Counted from the stretch's first letter, positions 1 to 15,400 are shown. The stretch: DNA of 64,000 nucleotides from Lutjanus erythropterus (GCA_020091685.1 CM034607.1:7623465-7687464); one strand, 5' to 3'. Program-made: numbers and translations. Notes: a model not told the origin generated them from the sequence alone.

Positions 1-246
1 CAAAGCAAGTCTTTGTGGTAAAAAAGAACAGTAGGTGACAGAATGGGTACAGACAGCTCATGCAGTGTATGGAGGGTCCCTCTTTCGTAGGTAGACAGAG
101 TATTTTCATGTTTTTTAAAAAGCATCTTTACAGTAATATAATGGTAAAGGCCTTAAAAGTAAAATTTCTAAAATATATGTGTGTGCTGAAACAAGACACC
201 ACATTTGGTGGGTGTAATATGATAGTCCACTGTTGGTAATATAGGA

Positions 247-277
<31 letters not shown>

Positions 278-757
278 CCGGAGGTGTTTTTTTTTTTTTT
301 TTTAAATCATGCACAGGTGCTCTTTTGTTGACATGAAAAACTTTTCTTTTTTTCCGGCCTGGATAAGAAAAACAATTCATTTTTGTTGAAAGCAGCAAAA
401 GCAATTTCTATGTCCACAGCACTGTGACCGTTGGCCTGATTATGGGCGTCTCTTTGCTTGATGTAGAGGGCACAGAATGGGGCGAGGCCGGACAGGGGGC
501 ATTTGCTGGATTTATGGTGTCAAATCACTCACCCCCATCACCAATACGTTCTCTCTTCTGAGTACCAAAATGTCAACTGCAGATTGTTTTTTTTTTTCAT
601 CGCAGATTAAAAACAGAGTGGTATTTCTGGGATCAGCAGGCGTCGCTGAATGTGACGGTTTCTGTGCCAAGCGAGACTCTTAGCCAAACATTACAGCTGA
701 ACTGACATTATTTGAAGAGCAGGACGGTGAAGTAAGCTTTGTTTTTTTCTCTGCCAG
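1..757 (+). other. Intron of the plus-strand collagen gene (5' side open)
   Basis: No Gly-X-Y exon with splice sites was found here. It holds a GT microsatellite near 249-277 and a poly-T run near 287-303. The intron must continue upstream of the window because the first exon seen begins with an acceptor. Confidence 0.6.
249..277. repeat. (GT)n microsatellite
   Basis: About 14 uninterrupted GT units, followed ten bases later by a run of 17 or so T. Confidence 0.95.
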
Positions 758-835
758 GGTCAACCAGGGTCACGAGGAGAACCTGGGTTACCAGGGGACA
801 GGGGTGCTGCAGGAGAAGGCAAAATGGGACTACCG
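758..835 (+). CDS. Collagen exon, 78 bp (first exon in window)
   Basis: Acceptor ctgccag, donor gtatga, phase 0. Begins [16 protein letters not shown] and ends GEGKMGLP, where one triplet is short: a natural imperfection of the helix. Confidence 0.9.
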
Positions 836-3800
836 GTATGAGCATCAGTGCCGGCCGATGTTACATCATCTTTCTCCAGTGGATTTATTTAAACATTTTC
901 AAATGGGCAATGTTTCTTTTTTTTTGTAGGGGCCTCCGGGAAAAAATGGGGATCCTGGACCTGCGGTAAATATTTTCCAAATATTAATGTTGAATATGTT
1001 TATGCCTACAAAAATGTGTTCCTCTAATATTTGTTTGCTTGTGTTTCAGGGCTTGAGGGGTCCACCAGGAGTCGCCGGTCCTCAGGGCCCAGCAGGACAT
1101 AATGTGAGTCCAAAAATGAATAAACAAGAGAATGAATCAATAATTAAGTCCATAATTATATTCACATGTCTTATTGTGTTATTGCTCTGAGACCCATTAA
1201 TTCATGATTATGCAGACCCAAAGTGACTGAAGCAACAGTCAATTAAATAACTGGCAAGCTTGCCTTAATTGTAGGAAAAAAAACTCTGTGATGAATATTA
1301 ACATCATGAAATAAAAGTTTTAATAAAACATTTTGAATTAGTAGTTTTAAACTTTTGTTTGATTATTGGCACTTTATTTTACAACTCTGTAATAACATGG
1401 TAATAATGGGGCAATAGTTTAATAATAAAGAAAAAATTGTATATCTGGGTCAATTAGAATAATGTATTAATGCAGAGTTTTAGATTAAAACAACATTACA
1501 GCAGTAATCTCAAGTGCTATCTAATTATGTTTATAATTTCATGTTCATATCATATATATTGTCCATATTCATTCATATGATTATTTATATCATAATGTTT
1601 ATTTATTTGGAAAACATAATTCATTTTCTTTTCTGCACATGCAGGGTTTACCAGGAAGGCCAGGAGAGAAGGGATCACCAGGAGAGCCTGTAAGTACAGA
1701 AAAAGGCAGGGAATGACTAGTACTTTCGCTGCTACTGATTGTGAAAAAATGTTAACTTAATATGCATTACGTCCTCTGAATATTGTACAGAGCAACACCT
1801 CCTCATATGTAGGTGGCAGAAGAGGGTGTTTGCCAATAACCAGGTGAAACAATCACAGTGTGGATGGTTATAGGCACCAAAACTGCTTGGTTAGGTTTAG
1901 GAAAAGATTGTGGTTTGGGTGAAAAAAAAAACCTATCTTGATCTACGTACAAACAGCAGTCTCTACTGTATGAAAGGCTGGGTGTTTTACATATGTTACT
2001 TGTGTTTCTTAACTTGCGAACACAAGTTAAAGAAGTCAGTGCTGACTGTTAGTTTCACATGGGACATGAACAGTGGTTTACATCCGTTAGTTAAGCTATG
2101 CTACACACTTCACGTAACTCAAGTACATTACTTAAGTAAGAAAGTTAGAATAAGCCAGTGTTGACTTTTAGTTTGACATGGGACATGGACAGTGGTTACC
2201 TGGGTGAAAGTCTGTGTGTTTGACTCATCCCTCCTCACTTTATTGCTCTTTACACTTTTCACCTGACTTCTCTATTTGCTCCTTTCATGTGAGATATAAG
2301 GAGATACTAATCTTACACTTAATAAACATAAACCTTCTCTGTGTATATAAATGACACAGTATGTTGTAGGTTTAGCTCTAAACTGCTCAGGTTTAACATG
2401 ATACAAGACAAAACTAAAACACCAGTGATACAGTTGTAGCCATGGTTTTCCCAGTCTGATGTAGCAGAACTTGACTTTGACTTTGGGATGAACTGGACCA
2501 CTAACTGTGAACCAGACCCTATCACCCGTCACTGCTCACTGATGTGCTTATATCTGAATGGGAGTAAATCCAGAGGCTGTTATAGCAGCACATTACTGAC
2601 CACAGTGTCAGAATGAGATGTTCAGCAGGTGCATGAAGGTGTTAACATACTTTTGGTCTTGTAACTTATACTGAAGGCATAAGGACATTTTTAGAATGGG
2701 TTTCCTAAATAGAGATCCCTAATCTTACATTCCCTGATTGATTAACTCTTTCATTGCCTGTCTCTCAGGGAAAGGCAGCAGACCTCTCTGATCTAAACCT
2801 GAAGGTAAGGAGCATTTCCTCTCCTTTACAATGCTAAAAGACTTTCTTTTGGGATCCTGACAGAGATCACTTTATCACAAACACATCTCTGCCACTTCTT
2901 AGGATGTTTGCTCAGACTGCCCTGCAGGTCCACCTGGACCACCCGGTCTCCCAGGAGTCCCAGGAGACAAAGGACACACGGGACCTCCAGGGAAACCTGG
3001 AACAGATGGGTACCAGGTAAGAGACAGTCTTTAATATTCTCATGTATGATGGAAGATGATGAGTGTAAGACTATTTTGATAACTGCTCTCATCTTTAAAT
3101 GAGCATTACAAAGTGTGTGTCTCCACTGTGTTAGCCCTCAGTGATGCATGAGGTCATAGCGACACGTTTGTCATCATCAGTCACAGTTGGTGTGACGGAT
3201 GGAGCGCTTCTGTCTGCATCATTAGCTCGGCCTCCTCTGGGGGCAGCAGTGAACGATAAGGACCTGGTGACGGTGCTCGCCACTGTCTGTCTGGACAGAG
3301 ACTGATTCTCTACTGGTGTCATTACAGGGACCGCCGGGACCCTCTGGACCTCAAGGGCCCCCTGGAGCTGACGGTGCAAAGGCAAGTTTGCACACTAACT
3401 GCGCTCTCATGGCTCCCAATGGGCCACATGCTAATTAATTGCTTTTGACTTTTTTTTTTTTTTTTTTACCTCACAAGGTCTAATCTACTTGGGTGAAAAG
3501 TTTACCACTCAAGAAATTTACTGAGTCATATTTCAAAGGTGATACAGCTATTGCTGCATCCTCCTTTTTGGTAATATTTGGACCATTTGAGGTTTTATTT
3601 TCTGTTGACAAATAGTTTCTCAGATGGATGCTTTCCTCTTGAAATATGACATCTCATATGATCTTTCTCTCTTTCTCACCACAGGGTATTAAAGGTGATC
3701 GAGGACCTCCTGGAGGCCCAGGAGACAAAGGAGACAAGGTATATTTGTCGTTTATGACTCATGAGTCTCACACTTATCTCTCGCTGCCCCTCTCTTCTCT

Positions 3801-4372
3801 CTGTGTTTAAAGCCTCTGAAAACTTGGTTTGAAACAGTAACAAAATGCATCTTAAAGTAGTGCGTCTTATTAAACATTCACAAGTCGTGTAAATAAACTT
3901 TCACAAATCAAAGTATTAGAAAACCTGGTTCAAAAAACAGCTAATTTTTCTGCTTAGACCATTTCTCTAGACAGTTCACATTTTAAATTCCTCAGAAGTA
4001 CCAGCACAGAAGCTAAGCAATGTACTGCTGTGGACAGGGTCAGCAGCATAACATATTTTAGCCACTTAAAAAATCAATATCCCTTTAAATGTATGCTATA
4101 CTTAGAATATTTTCACCGCTTTACTTGGCTGTCAGGCAGCCTTTTCTGACAGGAAACTGGAGGCTCTATTTATGCTTTCAGACTCCTTTGACAAAAACAT
4201 TATTTTTTCCAGTAACACTTTATAAAAATCATCATTAATAATTAATGATATCTTATGACAGCTTTAACAATCATAAATTATAAAGCTATCATATGTAACA
4301 TTTACAAATTAAAAACACAAGGCTTACATTATTCCAAAAGTTTCCAACAATGTTCAAATGCAGAGAAGTCCA

Positions 4373-4431
<59 letters not shown>

Positions 4432-7400
4432 ACCTAAACTATAAACTAATGGTACAATAATATACATTTTAGCATTACTAATAATTAATTTACATAGTTA
4501 ATTCTCATCCTTTCATCATCTGTTAAAAAGGAAAAAAAAAGCTTAAGTTTAATTAACTATCAATTTACCATTTATTAATGACAGTGTTGTTGATTTCAGT
4601 GACACTCAAATCATTTATAAATGGTTTTTAATTAGATTATTAATTAGGTTGTAAACACTTTATAAATCATTACTGAGTTTTACAATACTGTACATAAAAA
4701 GGCAACTGTTAACTGTTGGTTGCCAAATAGTGAGCCACATTTATCTGTACTGTAAAGGCTCAGATCTGAGCTTTGTCTTCTCCATCAGCAGCACTTACAC
4801 CTGTCAGCCTCATCACATTAATAAGTTAGTAACCACCGTCAGCACATATTAAAAGTAAAAAACTTCATTTGGCATTGAATTGGCATATCAAATTACCAGA
4901 TTCATACACTGAGGCTTTGTTTACCTTGACATTTTCACGCACAGTGGATATTAAAGTGGTATACTGTGATGCTAACACTTTACAATAAAGCTCCCTTTTG
5001 CCAGTTATAATCGGTCTTAATTGATTGATTAATTAATAGTAAGCAGTAACTGGATTTTGCCAAATAGTGAACTCATTCCGATTTATAATGCGCTTGTTTA
5101 TTAATGATTTATAAAGTGTTTACTACCTAATTAGCAACTTAAAGCATTTATACGTAGACTTATTGTAAAGTGGTACCTTGATTGCTAATATATACATTAA
5201 TAATAAAAATAACATTAGCATTAATACACAGTTGGAGGGTTTGTGGATTTGGTTTCCAGTGGCTTTAAAGAAACGTTTCTTTACAACATTGTCATCATAT
5301 GTTAATCACTGTCTTCTGTATTAACAGGGTCACCCAGGACCTCCTGGCCATCCAGGTTCTCCTGGCCTGATGGGAACACCTGTAAGTCACTATTTTGGTC
5401 TCATTTTCTCTATTTTTTCATGTTACGCACCAGAAATGATCTAACAACCTCAGCTTCGTGTAAACAGGACTCATTTGTTTGGGTTTCATCTCACAGCCAG
5501 GTTTTCTATTTCTGTTGACCTCCACTGACACTATCTCTCTCCTCTTCAGGGTAACGATGGACAGCCCGGCCCCGTCGGCCCCCCGGGGGCCCCTGGAGAA
5601 AAGGTCAGGCTGCACTCCATGTACTTTCCCCTCAGAAAACTTATTACCCATGTGTCATTATTGTACAAACCTCTCGCCTCCAGCATGTAGGTCAGCCAGC
5701 CTGTGTGGTAATAGTAGCCATTAATCATTTCTTTTCCTCTTGTGACGGTGACCTGTTTGTGTTTGTTTGTTTCCACCAGGGCAAAGAGGGTCTCAAAGGA
5801 ATCCAGGGACCACCAGGTCTTCCTGGTCTGATCGTAAGAAAGATTGTTTGATGTGCAGCATCATCAATATTCATACAGTCTCTGCAGTGTGGTGTAAACA
5901 GTCTGAGATGTAAATACAGTCTTTGCTAAATGATTTCATTGATCTGTAGGGTGAGCCTGGAAAAATGGGAAAAGATGGCCGACCAGGTGAACAAGGAGAA
6001 CCTGTAAGTAGATGCAGATGTTTATCCTTTCAATGATCAAAAGAGTATCTAAAGGTTGAACACCAACAACAAGACATTGTCTGTTTTTAGATAAAGTTGA
6101 TTGTATGTGGTCAAACATTAGCTGTTCCATCTATGTATTTTTATGCACTTAGATAAGGTTGACCGCAAAATTTTGAAAAACCTCCTCAGTTTCAAATAGA
6201 CAAGTTTTTATACTTGCTTGAGGTGTTTTTTTGCATACTTTGAAAAAAAGATTTAACGCACTTATTGGAAGGTGGAAACACTTCATCCCAGTAAGTTCTG
6301 ACGTAGCAAATATTTAACTCACATGACTGATCAGCTGTTTCTGCTCTGACGGTCTCTTCATTGCTCTCATGGCTCTATAATACAGACCTGATGGAACCTT
6401 CCTCACATTAATACATGAAATAAACAGAAATGTCATATTTCCATCCTGTTTTTTTGCATAGATTTTGGTGCTCTTTAATTAGGTCATCCTAATGGCTTCT
6501 TCTTCTGCAATTGCATAATAGTTTTCAGACTGGAGAAGTGGCGCCACCCACTGCTGGGAGTTGCTTTGTTTTATTTTATTTTGTATCATCTATCTTAAAT
6601 ATGTTATATATGTGTGACTAAAACATTTTGTTCGTTCTATAACTCTGTATAGTATAATTAAACTGCTTATCTTGATGAACCATCTCCCAATAATCGCTTA
6701 ACAGTAATGGATGGAAATGGATGGAAAAGGATTCATTTGCATTTTCTTCGGTTAAAATTTGCATCACATTTAGATGGAAACACAGCTAATTATGCTGTAA
6801 CTCTGTCTGCTTTCATTTCAGGGCAAGCAAGGTGAACCTGGACCACCAGGAAACCCTGGGCTCAGGGGACTGCCGGTAAGTAACCACCAGTAAACAGATC
6901 TGATGGCGGGAGCCGGTGGTGCAAATACCTGTGACTGATTCACTGCTGTTTCCTTCCTATACAGGGCTTTAAGGGCCACAGAGGAGAACCTGGAGCACCA
7001 GGACCCAAGGTCAGTGTACTACAAAACAGCTTGCAACTAAGAACCAAGAATCACAGCAATATTTTTTTTCTGGAACACAAACAATATTATTTGTTCTTTC
7101 GCACCATTTTCCTGCCTAATGAGCTTCATCATCTCTAGGGAGCCACAATTACTTTCTGTCTGGTAAATTGCACGCCTATTGCTTTAATAGAATTTGGAGA
7201 AAAGGGACACATCCATGGTGGCCTGATAACGTATAAATTAAGCTGTACAAGCTACTATCTGTAATAGTATTCTTGTTTACATATGGTGTTGGACTCACAA
7301 AGCAATTTTTATCTTACAATTACAATGCTTGAAATTCTTACCGTCTAGACTGTATTTATACCACGCAATGGTGACATAGGTGCCTGTTCATGCTTCTCCC

Positions 7401-9395
7401 ATGTAAGCCCAGTTAAGGAAAAACCAAGGTGATCACTTAGGCCAGTCATTCGTGACCCACAGGCAGATCATAGGAGATTTTATTTAGGTCCCCAAATAAT
7501 TAAAAGACTGCGGAAGACATTCTGCAATGTTAAGATTTATAGCTAGAGTACACCTTTTATAAAGTGTTAAAATGTGTATTATTTTTCTGATGAGATGAGT
7601 AAACTAGAATCTGTTAATTCTGCCTAAATGCACATTTTGTCTCATTTATGAAGTAGGCCCAAACATCCTGTAATCTAATCCTGCTGAGAGGAAACAAAAA
7701 CATGAAATGAGATGTTAACTCTAATTAATCCTCAAATATTTTGAGAACTGATTAATCCGTTTGAGTCATTTTTTTTAAGAAAACAAAGTAAAAATTTCTC
7801 TGATTTCAGATTCTTAAATGAGAATATTTTCTGGTTTGTTTTCTCCTCCATGACAGTACGCTGAATATCTTTGGGCTGTGGGCAAAATCCGACATTTGAA
7901 GACGTCATCTTGGGGTTTAGGAAACAATGATCAACATTTTTCACCATTTTCTAACATTTTATAGGCAAACAACTGTTAATCGAGTAATCTAGAAAATAAT
8001 CAACCGATTAATACGCTATGAAAATAATCATTAGTAGCAACCCTATTCTCAATAATGTGCCAGGATAATATATAAGGTGATGCAGAAATGGAGCCTTCAT
8101 ACATGAATAAATGAACTCTTCCCAAGATTTATTAATAAGGCCTATACTGTGAATGGGGCCCCAGTGGTTTGTCATTTTTCAAAAGTGTGTCCCCACAAAA
8201 AAAGTTTAGGAAACACTGATTTAGGCAGCTGTCTTTAGTCAGACATAGACACAAACAGGATACATAATACCAGCATGCAGTCTGAAAGGAGGTAGTATTT
8301 AAAGATTGGCCTTAACATAATGGTATATTACTTAATTGTGCAACCAATAGCAAAAAATACCCACAGATTTTGGTATTCATCATGCAGTATGTCCATACAC
8401 ATATGGCACATTTCACGTTGATACTCATGCATTTGATTAGTGTGTATGATTCATGCAATTCAACTGCAATGAAATGTCATCAATTGCTGCTATGCCATAA
8501 ATAAAAAAGAACATATAAGTTAGGATTTCAGCAGACAAGAAGCAGAAACATGTCTCCTGTTACTTTGACAGGGCCAAGCAGTGAAAGCTCCCACAGTCTG
8601 TGGCAGCAGTGTTCAACTGAAACAGTTCAGACCTTAAAAATGTGAACTAAAATGGTTCAGGGAATCTGACACTGCATAGAAAAGCAGAAAATCCTCCTCA
8701 GTGCGGATTTATATATGTTAGGTGACAGTGCTTTTACTCTGTTTTCGATGAGATGCGCAGTTTTCCTGACAGCAAGTCGATGGTGCTGCATGCTGGCACA
8801 GCTACCGGAGTTAGCACTAGTTTCTCCACGGGCCCTAGTGTGCGTCCCGTGTGACAATTTGACATAACACAGATCATCACATAATTTTGCACACAACTGG
8901 AATTACCCCAACTGTCTTCTTTATCGTCATTTAATGTCAGTATTAAAACTGTTTTCCTAATTGACCACATGCCAAGCAGACAGCCCATAAGAATGAAATA
9001 ATGACGCAATTGGAAGAACATTCTTTGCAAGTATCAGCATTCTTGCAAAGAAAGTATAAAATTGGTGAAGAACATTAGATTATGCATTTAGACAGATAAC
9101 CTCCTCCACTCAACAACCATAACTGGAACTATTCACTCCAGGAATTCAGGGTACACAGCCACGTTCAGTTTCTGGCATGCTGCACCGCAATGTCGAGATA
9201 TGTCTGGCACCTCTTACACACACCTTCCTCAAGAGAGTCACTGCACCTGCTGCTTTGTCTCTCACACAGCACACGCCCGCAGGAAAGGTTTCTGCCACAG
9301 CGCCATGACCAATAGCATGGCTCATTACGGACAGCCCTGAGTGAGCCACAGCGAGGCGGGCAGGCAGTCTCAGCCCTGCAGCCCGCCCCGCTCCG

Positions 9396-9447
<52 letters not shown>

Positions 9448-12400
9448 TCACCGAGTGACAGCAGACAACTTATTAGAAGAACTGTGAAGTGTTTCCACAG
9501 ACTCACTCCCTCCTCTGCTTATAATTACTGTCACTAAATGTCAGTCACACGGAAATTATATTCACTGTTATTCAGGAAATTGAGAGTTGATGCATACAGT
9601 AAGAGGTACAAATTTAGCACAGTGCCTCAGCACAATGTAGAAATGTCATATAGATCCTCATAATTAACTTTATGGATATCAAGTCTGCCTTGTCTGGTCT
9701 CTGGACAATACAGTACTGCATTACAGAGCAGCAAAATGGACAAAAAGCTGTCCAACTTCAAGGCAAAAAGATAACATAAAGTGTAGTACTCTTAGTTAAA
9801 TAATTAAAATATAGTTTAAAAGGCTTAATGCTTATGTTGGCAGTGTTCATATATGTCCAGTTGTTTTCTGTGTTGATGAGAAAAGTTTGATGCAGACTCA
9901 CTCAGAGAGAGAGACAGAGAGGGAGAGAAAGTGCTCACGTGGATATTGTCAAAAAGATGAAACTATTAATAAACTCAGTTTAACATTTGATTGTGTGCTC
10001 AGTTATAGCTGACTAATGTATTTAAACTTGCAATAATAGGAACAGTGGTTACGTTACCTGATATGAGCCATAATTTAAGCGTGAGCATTACTGATGTGTG
10101 GATGAGTTCATCGGAATCTGAATGTGCGTACAAGTCATCATTCATCATTGCTGTGGACACTTCACTGGCGTTTCTTAAGCAGCCACTAACACAAGAACAA
10201 GTTCACTGTCGTCCACTTCATTTTCAGCACAGCAGCTTCAAATAATCTCCTCCTGATCTGCACTTCTCATTGTAATAGTTCCAGTTTGGAACCACACCTG
10301 CAGTGTTTTTGAAGCCATGTATTTTTAGTCTCTTCATTTTACCTCTGCTTATTAGTTTGCCATCACAGTTTAGCTCATAACTACTTGTAATTATGGATGA
10401 CGTATGAGTGTGCTACATGCACGATTGTGACAATGTAGCAGAAATACAAGAAAGTCAAAACTTATTTTAACTTAAATTTCAGTTATTTGATTGAATAGTA
10501 TATTTTTGAAATAACTTAATTTTAAGAAAATATTTCTGATATTCCTCCGCCTACCACTAGAAGTAGTTCGCGTACCACCAGTGATACACGCACCGCAGTT
10601 TGAGAATCTAGGTCATAAGACATTTAAGCAGCAAAACTCAAAACTGTGGGTATGAACTTGACAGAACAGGAGAAACTCTCCAGAAACAAAATAATTAAAT
10701 AATCAATAAAGCTATGCTGCTGTTCCTTGTGCGTAAATGCAGACACAGCATGTCCCTCAATGGGGAGACTTGCACTGTTTCCCACCCTCAACTCATCCGC
10801 TATAAATCAGAACGTTAATATTTATGACCAGGGAATCACTAGTGTGCATGCATAGGTGTGCTCCAGTATTTAAACATACAGAACTACACCACTGTGTGCA
10901 GGTGTACTGCTGAACAGTGACAGACTCAGGCTGCTTTGAAGGACAGGGGCAAAAAAATATAAAGGGCACCACCTGTACTTGGGCGGAGGAGGTGAACATC
11001 ACATTTAAAGTGAAACACTTCCAATTCCAGGTTTAGATTAAAATTGTTTTATTGTGCAGCAACTACTGTAATGAAATGACAGTATTGTTTTACCATCAAT
11101 TTTAGGGCCCCATGCTATACTATGTGGCAAACATGGCATAATGTTTCAGAAATCTTCACATAAACCTCTAAATTTCTAGTTTCTCCAAGGCTTCTCTGTT
11201 CATAAATGTTTCATAACTGATATGTTGCAGCAGTCTATACATGCCAACACAAGAAAAAAAATACTTTGGATCCACTGTGTGTAGCTGGTTTCTAAATATT
11301 TTATACTTTGGTATCCCAAAAATGTAAGCAAATTTCTTAGCATCAAAAAAGGGGCAGACAGCAATGCATGCAACACAAATTTTCATTTAGGCTGGCACAA
11401 TAAAGCCATCTGAATAATCAGACAGATTCCTCAGTCAAAAATGTTATTATTTACTTATTTATTTATTTTAAAAAAGATTATAATGATTCAGTTTTGTATC
11501 TCTTACCTTGGCGATAAAGTAGAAACAGTCCAAACTGTCTCAAAATGTTTTAGTTTTATTATGAAACACTGTGTCTCTGCTCCGAGACAATTTTCTCCTG
11601 CGCGATCAAGTAAATCTTATCTATTTTCTAAATTAGGGCCTTGAAATTTCTCTTATTCCATTTTTTTCATCTGCCAAACAGGGAGAAGATGGAAAGTCTG
11701 GAGCACCTGGGCGTGATGGCAAACCTGGGAAGGAGGTAAGTTATTAGACTTCAGATGTCACAGTGTTTTTTCATGACTTGAATTAATTTTTATTCTACGC
11801 TCACACATTAAAATTATAACATCCAGGAGGAAAATTGCAGTTTCCCTCTGCAGTTCCCTCAGTCCACACGGAAAGAGGGGTCTGAAACCATGCGACAAAG
11901 TCATGTGACAAAAATAAAGTTATTATCAAAGATTGCAATAGAATGCCTATAAAAGCGTGGAATCTACATGAGGTAAAAAAAAAAGATTCCAGTGAACACA
12001 GCCAGGATCAAGCACAGCCTCTGAGACCATCGATGGTCAGTTTGACAGGGAATACAGTGCCGAGGTGGTTTGGCGAGGTTTGGCTCCATGCATCCCGGGA
12101 CTGCATGGCTAACCAAGCTAACTAGCCAACGCCAGCTACAGATAACAGCAGTTAGCCTATTTTTAACAACAAGTGAACTAGTTATCTATCCATCAGGAAA
12201 CTCTGTAAATCAACTAGGTACTGTGCTCTAGTCTCAAACTGGCCTTATAACATTTATGACAAGGAAAATATTTATGGCAGCCAGTGTCAAAACAAACCAC
12301 ATATAACAGTTTTATCTAATCAAGTTCTAATAACAAAGACATTAACATGTTATGTTATCTTGGTTAATGTTATGTTGTCATATATAGATAGATATCTAAA

Positions 12401-15400
12401 AATTACATAGTTTACAATTAATAACAACAGTCATAAACATTCATAAAGATACTGTACTTGGTATTGTACTCTATCATGAAACTGGCCCTCTAACATTTAA
12501 TAACTTCTTTATGACAAGTCCAAATGGTACCACTTTAGTTGAAGCCAAGGGAATTATTCATGACACAGATATGAAAGCATTATACAGTGAACTTAATGAC
12601 ATCTTTATGACAAGTCCAAAATGTATCATGTTACTTGAGGTCAAGGAAAATATTCATGACACACTTATAAATGCCTGATCATAACTCGATGTCAAAACCA
12701 ACCACACATGACAGTTTAATGTAACCAAGTTGTCTTGACAAAGACGTTGACAGGTTATGTTGTCCTGGCTAGTGTCAAGTTGTCATGACATTGACATGAC
12801 ATGACATTGATATGACAAAGACATTCACAAGTTAATGTCAAGTTGCCATAACAACGACATTTTTGTCTTGGTTAATCTGAAGTTGTCAGAACAAAGGCAT
12901 CTCAAACAAGGTCAACTTTGCATTAAAATTTACATCCTTGACCGATTGACACTTAATGACAACAGTCATAAACACAGTCATAAATACAGATTCCTTCATG
13001 TTCATGACAGGTGTCATGACATGGTTATAAGACTGTCAAGCCAGTCTTATGCACACTACCTCAAACAGAATGACCTTAGATCTTTTTATGCAGTTATAAA
13101 AGCAGTTTTCTTGCCCCCACAGCAAATGTCTGGCTTCCTTACTCTTCCTTACCTTCTTTCATATGCAGCAGCTCTTCTTGGCTCAGCCACCCGGTTCTGA
13201 AAAGGAGGCACTCCTGAGGCACCTTGCAGTCCCTGAGAATAATCATTATTGCTGTCTGGAACCAGCCTGCATTGATTGATAGAATGCAGATAACCCTAAG
13301 ATTAAAAAAAGTTTTGGACAGAATACAACATTTCCAGCAGACCACAGAATCTTTAATCATGTCTTAGAGGTCCAGTACCAGCAGTGTAACGTTTAAACCC
13401 AGAGGAGCTTTGTGTCTTTTGAGTTTCGTCCAAATCAAATTCATCAAATGACAAACTGAAAACCCTCTCACATACACATCTAAAGGCTGCAGCACTTTTA
13501 TTCCCCCATTTGTCGAGGAGCAGGATGTAACACTTCACCAAAAAACCCTTTTTACCTGACTCATCCTCCGGATGTGGGGCTTGGAGACAGAATGTTCTCC
13601 TCAAGTGAGAATATTTTTCCCACCTACTCCTAACACAAAAAGTGGAGTTCAGATTCACACCACTACAGTAGAGGCTGTATTCCAATAAATGAAGCCTGCA
13701 GATTTTCCCCAGCCCGCCCTGAAGATGATGATATGATTAATTGCCTTTGTTTTAAGCGTGTGTAAGACATAATCAAACTGCCTGTTTTTGTTTTGGCAGG
13801 GCCCTATGGGACCACCAGGCCGAGAAGGACTGAGCGGACTGAGAGGAGAGCCGGTGAGTCATTTTCAATCACCGGCAGGCCTGTCTGACGCAAACAGAAG
13901 ACAGACGCAGCACAGTGTCAAACAGACAGATAGATATGGATGTAAAGAGGCACTCAAGTCATTTCTCTTGCTGTCCTTTCCCATCATATTTCTCACTGTC
14001 CTATTTTTTTTTTTACTTTTGCATCCCAGGGCAAGCCAGGTGAACCAGGACCATCAGGAAAAGCGGGTCTCCCTGGAACTCCAGTGAGTTTTCTCTCCCT
14101 AATGTACATAATCTTATAATTTCCTGAGCAGCAGGTTCTTGGATGACTAACAATGCAAACAAGCATTAGAAACACAGAAACACGTCACCACAACATGAAA
14201 ACATTTAGGGTCACACTTTAGTTTACAGTACACTAATAAGACGTAACAGTCAGTCTAACAGTGGTAAATGAGACATTTTGTTTACAGTACAGTTCTGATA
14301 TAATGCATCCATAATTACCCTCTAATAAGGGTCTAATAAAGGGTGTAATACTGTCTAATAAAGAATATGATGTCTAGTTTTTGTCTAATTTCATACAAAC
14401 TACAGCCTGTTACATCTTATTAATGTACTGTAAAATAAAGTGCCACCACATTCAATAGAGAAGTGCTTTTAGATGGACAAAAATTAGGGAAAAGTAGCGT
14501 TTTAAGAGCTAATAGAGATGCAGCCACTGGATGTTGGATGTGAAGGCGTGAGGAGGATGTGAAGTATTTCTAGAAGAGATGAACCGTCAGATTATGATGG
14601 AAGACTGGAGTAAATGTTTTCCTGACCCGGGGCTGGGAACGTGGCTTTCCCCTGGGTGAGCTGGGATCGAAAGGAGTTTGACCAGGTTGCTGCTGCCAGG
14701 AGAAGAAAAAAGTAACATCAGAGCGCGGGGAATACGTTGAAGCGGACCATCTCCTTGAGAGGCACAAGGCCCGCGATTCCCTCGGCGGCGTTGTGCGCCT
14801 TGGAAAGGTTTTGAATCTCACAAGTGCATCCATAGACAAATACCCACGCACCGTCCCTGGTGACAACGGGTCTGAATCATCTGATGATGCAGAATGCAAA
14901 CAAGGTCACGCTCGGATGCATCAGGGAAAAAAGCTCGGGCTTGTCAAGGTTGTCCTTGAGTTAGAGAAGATGTGTGTGTCAAGCTGAGAGTGTTTTGGTA
15001 GAAAAATAGCGAGCAGATATATTTGTAGGCCCCTTGACATCTGGCATTAACAATTTAATTATATTTGAATAGATGGAAAAATTCACCAAATTTAAGTGTA
15101 AATATTTCCAAATAACAATGAAGATCTGATCACACAAAACAGCTGTGAAGGTGGCCAACAATGCCTCTTGTCAGAAACAAAAAAGAGAAAAATAATAGAA
15201 CAATGTCCGATTTGTCTTCTGTGTTGCACTCTAGTGTGAAACAACCTGAAGGCCCCGAGATGTTGTTTGAAATTCAAGTGAAATTCTTATCTGTCAAAAC
15301 AGTTTGAATTGTGTTATGTTGTGTTGTGTTATTATGGAGGACCAATATTACCAAAATCAAAATGAATAAAGACGAGGCACGTGACATGAAAATCAAAGTA

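Noticed and set aside
9146..9506. Two open frames of 101 and 113 codons on the minus strand
   Set aside because: Held open by the CA repeat (VCVCVC); no domain, no splice context, not collagenous.
12835..13200. 121-codon open frame on the plus strand
   Set aside because: Lies within and just beyond the degenerate repeat field; composition and lack of any motif argue against coding.
14570..14899. 109-codon minus-strand frame over the GC-rich stretch
   Set aside because: Length is explained by high GC; no recognisable domain or splice sites.
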